Source: Pseudomonadales bacterium (GTDB lineage: Bacteria; Pseudomonadota; Gammaproteobacteria; Pseudomonadales; Ketobacteraceae). Taken from it: DNA of 64,000 nucleotides. Under the pieces are notes generated by a model. The model was given only the letters and a program-made list of their open reading frames with translations, ran no database searches and was not told the origin of the DNA. Position 1 is the stretch's first letter, and the number at the start of each line of letters is the position of its first letter. Where the stretch lies: NCBI GenBank assembly GCA_020062665.1, contig JAGUVW010000043.1, positions 62,001 through 126,000 of the forward strand. The letters are read 5' to 3'. The translations under genes were made by a program, and so were the position numbers. Below are positions 58,014-64,000 of this stretch, one piece after another.

Positions 58014-59066
58014 TCAGCTCTTCGCCTTGCGGATGGAAGCCAGTTTGTCCGGGCCGGGCAGCACGAACTCCACATCGGAATTCTGTTCACCCAGCATCAG
58101 ACGCTTGATCACTTCTTTGAGTTGCTTGCCTTCAAAAATAATTTCATGCAATCCGTGCACCAGCGGCATGTAGACTTCGAGTTCCACCGACTGCTTTTTG
58201 ACGAGGCGAATGGTATTGACGCCCTCGGCGGTACCCCCCAAATGCGCCAGGATGTCATCGAGCGCCTTGCCCTGGGCCAGCGCAAATCCCACCTGATAAT
58301 TGCGGCTGAGCGGCGAGGTACAGGTGACAAACAGATCCCCCACGCCGGCCAGGCCCAGAAAGGTCATCGGATTGCCGCCCAGGCGCGCAGCGAAGCGGCT
58401 CATCTCTGCCAGACTGCGGGTGATCAGCATGCTCTTGGTGTTCTCGCCCATGCCCAGCGCCGATGCCATGCCCGATGCAATTGCGTAAATATTTTTTAGC
58501 GCACCGCCCAGTTCCACACCGAACACGTCATTGTTGGCATAGACACGGAAATAACTGCAGGACAGCACCTGCTGCACGCGGGAACGCACGACTTCGTGCT
58601 CACTCGCAATCACCGTGCCGGTGAGCGTGCGGTTGGCGATTTCCTTCGCCAGGTTGGGGCCACTCAGCACGCCGATCAGCTCGCACGGTGTTTCCTGGGC
58701 CAGAATCTGGCTCATCATCAGAAAGCCGTCTTCCTCGATACCCTTGGTGGTGCTCACCAGCACCTGATCGGGATTGAAATGCGCGTGGGCATTGCGCAGC
58801 ACGGTGCGAAACGCTTTGCTGGGGATGGCGACAAAAATAATGGTGGCAGTGCTGACGGCGCCCGCCAGATCCGTGGTGGGTTCGATGGCGGGATTGAGTT
58901 GCTTCCCCGGCAGGTAACGGCTGTTCTCGTGGGTGAGCCGGATGCCGTTGACAATATCCGCATCGCGCATCCACAGCTTCACGGGATAACCATTGTCCGC
59001 CACGATGTTCGCGATGGCGGTGCCAAAGCTGCCTCCCCCCAGAACCGTAATATGCTCAGACGGCAT
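58014..59066 (-). CDS. gpsA: NAD(P)H-dependent glycerol-3-phosphate dehydrogenase
   Basis: The 350-residue protein has the Rossmann motif [19 protein letters not shown] and the catalytic lysine region [15 protein letters not shown]. GpsA makes glycerol 3-phosphate for phospholipids. ATG 59066 is chosen; a GTG at 59072 with a closer AAGGAG site is also possible. Confidence 0.96.
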   Translation of the reverse strand: MPSEHITVLGGGSFGTAIANIVADNGYPVKLWMRDADIVNGIRLTHENSRYLPGKQLNPAIEPTTDLAGAVSTATIIFVAIPSKAFRTVLRNAHAHFNPDQVLVSTTKGIEEDGFLMMSQILAQETPCELIGVLSGPNLAKEIANRTLTGTVIASEHEVVRSRVQQVLSCSYFRVYANNDVFGVELGGALKNIYAIASGMASALGMGENTKSMLITRSLAEMSRFAARLGGNPMTFLGLAGVGDLFVTCTSPLSRNYQVGFALAQGKALDDILAHLGGTAEGVNTIRLVKKQSVELEVYMPLVHGLHEIIFEGKQLKEVIKRLMLGEQNSDVEFVLPGPDKLASIRKAKS

Positions 59067-59098
59067 GACCACAAAACTCCTTATGGATTTTTATTCGT

Positions 59099-59419
59099 TC
59101 AGGATAACCAGCGTTTGAGGCCGAATTCGCTGATCAGAAAATCCTTGGTACCTGTCGGGCCGGTGAGTTCCAGCTTGATGGGACCCTGATTCGATTCCAC
59201 CACCAACGACATGCGCAAGAACGGATTCACAACGCGCTCGATTTCAATCATTTGGGAAACGGAATGGATGATTCGGCTTTCGCGACCGAAGTTCAGGGTA
59301 AAACCATCTTCGCCTGCGGTCACTGACTTGATGGCATCAAGAATCACCGCCAGCACAGGCTCACGCAATTCCTGGGCCGTTTCCAGCGTCAAAGGATATT
59401 TAATGAATATTTCAACCAC
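59099..59419 (-). CDS. Hypothetical 106-residue protein
   Basis: The protein is acidic in the first half and has no membrane segment or obvious domain. The GTG start at 59419 follows an excellent AGGAGG site five bases upstream, which supports a real gene. It is 32 bases upstream of gpsA and may be co-transcribed. I do not recognise the family. Confidence 0.7.
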   Translation of the reverse strand: MVEIFIKYPLTLETAQELREPVLAVILDAIKSVTAGEDGFTLNFGRESRIIHSVSQMIEIERVVNPFLRMSLVVESNQGPIKLELTGPTGTKDFLISEFGLKRWLS

Positions 59420-59554
59420 ATTGACCTCCTTTTCCCACGTGACCGTGGTTTCATTCTAGCAGGTAGCGGTGGTGAATGAAGGCTTGTCTAGTGTGGTGAA
59501 AAAGTGATAGGGGCGAGCCTGCTGCTCAGGTTGAACAGGGCCGCCCCGGACAGA

Positions 59555-61465
59555 TCAGCGCAGTGTTTCCAGCAACAGTGCGTTGATGCGTTTGACGTAC
59601 GCGGCAGGATCGTCGAGCACGCGGCCTTCGGACAGCGCGGCCTGATCGAACACAACGGATGCCAGATCGCTGAAGCGATCATCCTGCACTTCGGCAGTCA
59701 GGCGTTCCATCAACGGATGGCTGGGATTGATTTCCAGCGTGGGTTTGCTGTCGGGCAGCTTCTGGCCTGCGGCTTCCATGATCTGGCGCATCTGCGCGCC
59801 CATGTCGTAAGCGCCCACCACCAGACAGGCCGGCGAATCGGTGAGGCGATGTGACACTTTGACTTCCGACACGCGGGATTCCAGCGCGGCTTTCAGGCGC
59901 TTCACCAGATCCTCGGAGGACTTTTCCACTTCCTCCTGCTGTTTCTTTTCTTCCTCGGTTTCGATACTGCCCAGATCCAGGTCGCCCTTGGCGATATTGA
60001 TGAAGGACTTGCCCTTGTAATCGAAAATCTGACCCATCATCCATTCGTCAACACGATCGGACATCAGCAACACTTCCACACCCTTCTTGCGGAAGATTTC
60101 CAGGTGCGGGCTGTTGGCGGCGGCGTTGTGATTTTCTGCTGTGATGTAGTAGATCTTGTCCTGGCCTTCCTTCATGCGCTCGATGTACTGATCCAGGCTT
60201 ACCACCTGCTCGGCGGTGCCGCTCTGAGTAGAGGCAAAACGCAGCAGGCCGAGAATTTTTTCGCGGTTGCTGTAGTCTTCCGCCGGGCCTTCCTTCAGCA
60301 CCTGGCCGAACTGTTTCCAGAACGCTTTGTAGCTCTCTTCCTCGCCCGCCAGTTTGGACAGCATATCCAGCGCACGCTTGGTCAGGGCGCTCTTCATGTT
60401 CTCCACGGTCTGGTTGGACTGCAGGATTTCGCGGGATACGTTCAGCGGCAGATCAGAGGAATCCAGCACACCCTTGATGAAGCGCAGGTACAGGGGCAGG
60501 AACTGCTCGGCGTCATCCATGATGAACACGCGCTGCACGTACAGCTTCAGGCCACGGGGCGCTTCACGGTGATACAGGTCGAACGGCGCGCGCTTAGGCA
60601 CGTACAGCAGCGAGGTATATTCCTGCTTGCCTTCCACACGGTTGTGGCTCCAGCTCGCGGGCTCTTCGAAATCATGGGAGATGTGCTTGTAGAACTCCTT
60701 GTACTCGTCGTCGGTAATTTCATTGCGGGAGCGTGTCCACAGCGCAGTGGCCTTGTTCACCACTTCGAATTCCGGCGCTTGCGGTTCCTTCTCTTTTTCC
60801 TCGTCGCTGCGGAAATCTTCCTTCAGCATTTCAATGGGCAGAGAGATGTGATCGGAGTACTTCTTCACGATGCTGCGCAGGCGCCAGCCATCGGCGAATT
60901 CTTCCTCGCCGTCACGCAGATGCAGCACGATGGTGGTACCGCGCTGCGGACGATTCACTTGGGCGATCGAGAACTCGCCTTCACCCTGGGATACCCAGTG
61001 CACACCGTTTTCCGCTGGCTCGCCGGCCTTGCGGGTGAACACTTCCACTTCCTTCGCCACCACGAACGCAGAGTAGAAGCCCACGCCGAACTGGCCGATC
61101 AGGCGGGAATCTTTTTTCTGGTCGCCGGTCAGGTTGCGCAGAAATTCCGCCGTGCCGGACTTGGCGATGGTGCCCAGATGGCTGATCACATCCTCCCGAT
61201 TCATGCCGATGCCGTTGTCGGTGAGGGTGATGGTTTTCTTGTCCTTGTCGCATTCCAGGCGGATTTTCAAATCGCCTTCACCTTCCATGATGTCCGGGTG
61301 CGACAGCGACAGGAAATGCAGCTTGTCCGACGCATCTGAGGCGTTCGAGATCAGTTCCCGCAGGAAGATTTCCTTGTTGCTGTACAAGGAGTGGATCATC
61401 AGGTGCAGCAGCTGCTTGACTTCGGCCTGAAAGCCCAGGGTTTCTTTTTTGGCTTCGACGGTCAT
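59555..61465 (-). CDS. htpG: Hsp90-family chaperone HtpG
   Basis: The 636-residue Hsp90 protein has the ATP-binding motif [30 protein letters not shown] and [12 protein letters not shown] in its N-terminal domain. Length and sequence are close to HtpG. ATG 61465 has GGGAG 12 bases upstream. The upstream gap carries a sigma-32-like promoter. Confidence 0.98.
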   Translation of the reverse strand: MTVEAKKETLGFQAEVKQLLHLMIHSLYSNKEIFLRELISNASDASDKLHFLSLSHPDIMEGEGDLKIRLECDKDKKTITLTDNGIGMNREDVISHLGTIAKSGTAEFLRNLTGDQKKDSRLIGQFGVGFYSAFVVAKEVEVFTRKAGEPAENGVHWVSQGEGEFSIAQVNRPQRGTTIVLHLRDGEEEFADGWRLRSIVKKYSDHISLPIEMLKEDFRSDEEKEKEPQAPEFEVVNKATALWTRSRNEITDDEYKEFYKHISHDFEEPASWSHNRVEGKQEYTSLLYVPKRAPFDLYHREAPRGLKLYVQRVFIMDDAEQFLPLYLRFIKGVLDSSDLPLNVSREILQSNQTVENMKSALTKRALDMLSKLAGEEESYKAFWKQFGQVLKEGPAEDYSNREKILGLLRFASTQSGTAEQVVSLDQYIERMKEGQDKIYYITAENHNAAANSPHLEIFRKKGVEVLLMSDRVDEWMMGQIFDYKGKSFINIAKGDLDLGSIETEEEKKQQEEVEKSSEDLVKRLKAALESRVSEVKVSHRLTDSPACLVVGAYDMGAQMRQIMEAAGQKLPDSKPTLEINPSHPLMERLTAEVQDDRFSDLASVVFDQAALSEGRVLDDPAAYVKRINALLLETLR

Positions 61466-61552
61466 GGTGTTCTAAAGCTCCCTTGGATCGAAAGGTCGTT
61501 CTGGATTGCAGGAAAACCGCGCCCCACCGGGGCTGCGCGGCTGATGTTCGCA

Positions 61553-61580
61553 AGGTGGGGGCTGGCCGGCGGATTTCAAG
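61553..61580 (-). promoter_or_regulatory. Sigma-32-type heat-shock promoter of htpG
   Basis: On the minus strand CTTGAAA (61580-61574) is followed after 13 bases by CCCCACCT (61560-61553). The sigma-32 consensus is CTTGAAA and CCCCATNT, so -35 is perfect and -10 has one mismatch. It lies about 88 bases upstream of the htpG start. Confidence 0.8.
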
Positions 61581-61632
61581 CGCCTGCCACCAGGAATTTT
61601 TGCTAAGATGCGGATTCCCCACGTGAAACCGG

Positions 61633-62412
61633 ATGCCAGGGATGACCACGGAACCTGCCCAGCCCCCTCTCGTCGCCTTGTTTGTTACGTGTCTGGTGAA
61701 CAGCCAGCGGCCGGCGGTAGGGTTCGCCACGGTGAAGCTGCTGGAACAGGCCGGCTTCCGGGTGGAAGTGCCGCCCGACCAGACCTGCTGCGGCCAGCCT
61801 CCCTACAACAACGGCCTGACCGACGAAGCCCGCCGGATAGCCAAACTGCAGATCCAGGTACTGGAGCCTTACGACTGGATCGTGGTGCCCAGCGGTTCCT
61901 GCGCCGGCATGATCAGCGTTCATTATCCGCATCTGTTTGAAAACGATGCGCACTGGCAGGAACGGGCGCGCCGAGTGGCCAGCAAAACCCGCGAACTGGC
62001 GGCATTTCTGGCGCAGCAGGGTGTGCGTTTTGCGCCGGGGCCGGATACGCCAACGGCTACCGCCCATCACACCAGCTGTTCCTGTCGTCGCGAAACCCGC
62101 AGCCATACTCAGGCGGATGGATTGCTGCAGGATTGCCTGCAGGATCAACTCAAGCCGTTCGCCGAACCGGAAGTCTGCTGCGGCTTCGGCGGTACTTTTT
62201 CTGCCAAATTCGACGCCCTGTCCGCCCGCATGGGCAGCCAGAAGCTGGACAGCATCGAAGCCGCCGGCGCCCGCACGGTGGTCAGTGCCGATCTGGGCTG
62301 CCTGTTGCATCTACAGGGGCTCGCACTGCGCCAGCAACGGGATCTGCAGTTCCGCCATCTGGCCGAAGTGCTGGCCGATGCCGAACCGCAGCGCGAGAAC
62401 AAACGGCCATGA
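61633..62412 (+). CDS. lutA: Lactate utilization protein LutA-like (Fe-S oxidoreductase)
   Basis: The 259-residue protein has two CCG-type domains with DQTCCGQPPYNNG near residue 49 and EVCCGFGGTFSAKF near residue 181. This fits LutA/YkgE. LutABC oxidises L-lactate to pyruvate. It overlaps lutB by four bases. The start could be ATG 61633 or ATG 61642. Confidence 0.9.
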   Translation: MPGMTTEPAQPPLVALFVTCLVNSQRPAVGFATVKLLEQAGFRVEVPPDQTCCGQPPYNNGLTDEARRIAKLQIQVLEPYDWIVVPSGSCAGMISVHYPHLFENDAHWQERARRVASKTRELAAFLAQQGVRFAPGPDTPTATAHHTSCSCRRETRSHTQADGLLQDCLQDQLKPFAEPEVCCGFGGTFSAKFDALSARMGSQKLDSIEAAGARTVVSADLGCLLHLQGLALRQQRDLQFRHLAEVLADAEPQRENKRP

Positions 62413-63833
62413 TCCAGCGCGACGCCCGCCAGTTCATTCCCAACAGCGAACAGGCGCTGCAGGACACCACCCTGCAGACCGCACTTGCCCGCGCCAAGAG
62501 CGGTTTCCTCGGCAAGCGCCGCAAGGCCATCGCCCTGGTAGACGATTTTGAATTTCTCAAACAGCAGGCCCAGGCCGCCAAGCAGCGGGCGCTGGACAAC
62601 ATTCCCGCCCTGCTCGACCAGTTCGAACACAACCTGAACGCCGCTGGCGGCCAGCTCCATCGCGCTGCGACGCCGGATGATCTGAACCGCATCGTGCTCG
62701 ACATCTGCCAACGCCGGCAGGCCAAAATCATCACCAAAGGCAAGTCCATGGTGAGCGAGGAAACCCATCTCAACACCGCACTGGAGCAGGCAGGCCTCGA
62801 CGTGGTGGAAACCGATCTGGGGGAATACATCATTCAATTGGCGAAGGAGCCACCCAGCCATATCATCGCGCCGGCCGTGCACAAAACCCGGCAGGCGGTG
62901 GCCGAGTTGTTCCGGCATCACCACGCGCTCGGCGAACGCGATCTGAATGAAATAAGCAACCTGGTGGAAGAAGCCCGCCAGATGCTGCGGCAGCGATTTC
63001 TGGCAGCGGATGTGGGGATCACCGGCGCCAATCTGCTGGTAGCCAGCACGGGTTCCATTGCGATTGTCACCAACGAAGGCAACGGTGATCTCACTGCCAC
63101 GCTGCCGCCCGTACACATCGTCACTGCCAGCCTGGAAAAGCTGGTGGAAAACCTGGAAGACGCCGGCGCGATTCTGGAAGTGCTGGGTCGCAGCGCCACC
63201 GGCCAGGCCATGAGTGCCTACACAACGTTTTTCACTGGCCCGAAACGGCCCAGCGAACTGGATGGCCCGGAAGAAATGCACGTGATCGTGCTGGATAACG
63301 GCCGCAGCGACATTCTCCAGTCTGAATTCGCCGCCATGCTGCGCTGCATCCGCTGTGGCGCCTGCCTGAATCACTGCCCGGTGTACAGCAATGTGGGCGG
63401 CCACGCTTACGGATCGGTGTATCCCGGCCCCATGGGCTCGGTGCTGACGCCGCTGCTGGAGGGCCTGAACCAAGGCCACGTGTTGCCCAACGCTTCAACA
63501 TTCTGCGGACGCTGCGCAGAAGTGTGCCCCATGGGCATTCCCCTGCCGGATCTGCTGCGGAAATTGCGGGAGCAGGAACACCGGCAGCAACTGGATTCCA
63601 CCGGCTGGCGCATGGTTTTGCGCTTCTACAGCTGGCTGGCGACCCGCCCGCGCTGGTTTCATCTTGCCATGCGCGCGATCACCTTCACCCAACGTCTGCT
63701 GCGCGACGCCAGTGGCACCCGCCTGCGCGTGCCCTTCAGCAACGGCTGGAACCGCCAGCGGGAACTGCCCGCCGCTCCCGACGCCACGCCCTTCCTGCAG
63801 CAATGGCAAAAACAGCAGGAGCGCAAGCCGTGA
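62409..63833 (+). CDS. lutB: Lactate utilization iron-sulfur protein LutB
   Basis: The 474-residue protein has two ferredoxin-type 4Fe-4S motifs: CIRCGACLNHCPVYSN and CGRCAEVCPMGIPLPDLL. The rest matches LutB/YkgF, including ITKGKSMVSEETHLN. ATG 62409 overlaps the lutA stop; the lutC GTG overlaps its stop. Confidence 0.95.
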   Translation: MIQRDARQFIPNSEQALQDTTLQTALARAKSGFLGKRRKAIALVDDFEFLKQQAQAAKQRALDNIPALLDQFEHNLNAAGGQLHRAATPDDLNRIVLDICQRRQAKIITKGKSMVSEETHLNTALEQAGLDVVETDLGEYIIQLAKEPPSHIIAPAVHKTRQAVAELFRHHHALGERDLNEISNLVEEARQMLRQRFLAADVGITGANLLVASTGSIAIVTNEGNGDLTATLPPVHIVTASLEKLVENLEDAGAILEVLGRSATGQAMSAYTTFFTGPKRPSELDGPEEMHVIVLDNGRSDILQSEFAAMLRCIRCGACLNHCPVYSNVGGHAYGSVYPGPMGSVLTPLLEGLNQGHVLPNASTFCGRCAEVCPMGIPLPDLLRKLREQEHRQQLDSTGWRMVLRFYSWLATRPRWFHLAMRAITFTQRLLRDASGTRLRVPFSNGWNRQRELPAAPDATPFLQQWQKQQERKP

Positions 63834-64000
63834 ACACTGTCGAACGGTTTATCGAAACGCTGACCGCCAACGCCGCCCATGTAAGTTGCATCCGGCAACT
63901 GGACGAAGCGATCCCACTGATCGAGCGGTTCATGCAGGAAAAGGCGCTGCCGCCGCGTCTGCATCTGAGCCCGGCGCTGCAACGGGAATGGCCTGTTTCA
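63830..64000 (+). CDS. lutC: LutC-like protein (3' end cut by window edge)
   Basis: The frame starts at GTG 63830, overlapping the lutB stop by four bases, and continues past the window end (57 codons visible). The N terminus MNTVERFIETLTANAAHV resembles nothing specific, but the position after lutAB is that of lutC. LutC belongs to the LUD (DUF162) family. Confidence 0.75.
   Translation, partial: MNTVERFIETLTANAAHVSCIRQLDEAIPLIERFMQEKALPPRLHLSPALQREWPVS

Overview
The window is a dense stretch of chromosome from a gammaproteobacterium with a GC content that looks to be in the high fifties (judged by eye). Two gene blocks point to the Pseudomonadales/Oceanospirillales side of the class. One is metZ-purF-cvpA-SPOR protein-folC-accD-(trpA-trpB)-trpF-truA-fimV-asd-leuB-leuD-leuC. 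The other is prmB-aroC-MFS transporter-mtnB-mtnD-mtnC. Both resemble the Pseudomonas arrangement as I remember it. No rRNA, tRNA, CRISPR array, phage or insertion sequence was seen, and almost every base lies in or next to a housekeeping or metabolic gene.

Layout. 1-4.3 kb: the 3' end of an LpxL-type acyltransferase, aconitase B with a strong terminator, and a small crotonase. 4.4-8.8 kb (minus strand): a tightly packed set of a flippase-like membrane protein, a HAD-UbiA fusion, a DprE1-like oxidase and a DprE2-like reductase. This is the mycobacterial route to polyprenyl-phosphoryl-arabinose transplanted to a Gram-negative setting. 8.9-12.8 kb: a MoxR ATPase / DUF58 / TgpA transglutaminase operon. 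12.9-30.4 kb (minus): methionine, purine, folate, fatty-acid, tryptophan and leucine biosynthesis genes plus truA and the polar pilus/twitching protein FimV. 30.5-33 kb: a divergent LysR regulator next to leuC, a metallopeptidase and a DMT permease. 33-38.7 kb (minus): aroC, an MFS transporter and three methionine-salvage genes, with prmB upstream. 38.8-40.6 kb: a DUF4892 protein and an SDR.

40.8-48.4 kb (plus): a five-gene block of HpcH/HpaI-type lyase, methylsuccinyl-CoA-type dehydrogenase, MaoC-type hydratase, ethylmalonyl-CoA-type mutase and MeaB chaperone. Read backwards it follows the lower ethylmalonyl-CoA pathway (ethylmalonyl-CoA to methylsuccinyl-CoA to mesaconyl-CoA to methylmalyl-CoA to glyoxylate plus propionyl-CoA). 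The crotonyl-CoA carboxylase/reductase that normally feeds it is not in the window. A 116-base composite inverted repeat sits inside this block. 48.6-51.4 kb: two overlapping genes for unusual GTPases. 51.4-57.1 kb (minus): a patatin, two alpha/beta hydrolases, a TraB/GumN protein and an acyl-CoA synthetase. 57.3-61.5 kb (minus): sixA, a DUF4389 protein, gpsA, a small unknown protein and htpG with a sigma-32-like heat-shock promoter. 61.6-64 kb (plus): lutA, lutB and the start of lutC for lactate oxidation.

The two parts most worth following up are the DprE1/DprE2/HAD-UbiA cluster and the ethylmalonyl-CoA-type block with its atypically long lyase. All functions are read from sequence and recalled family knowledge; no database search was run.
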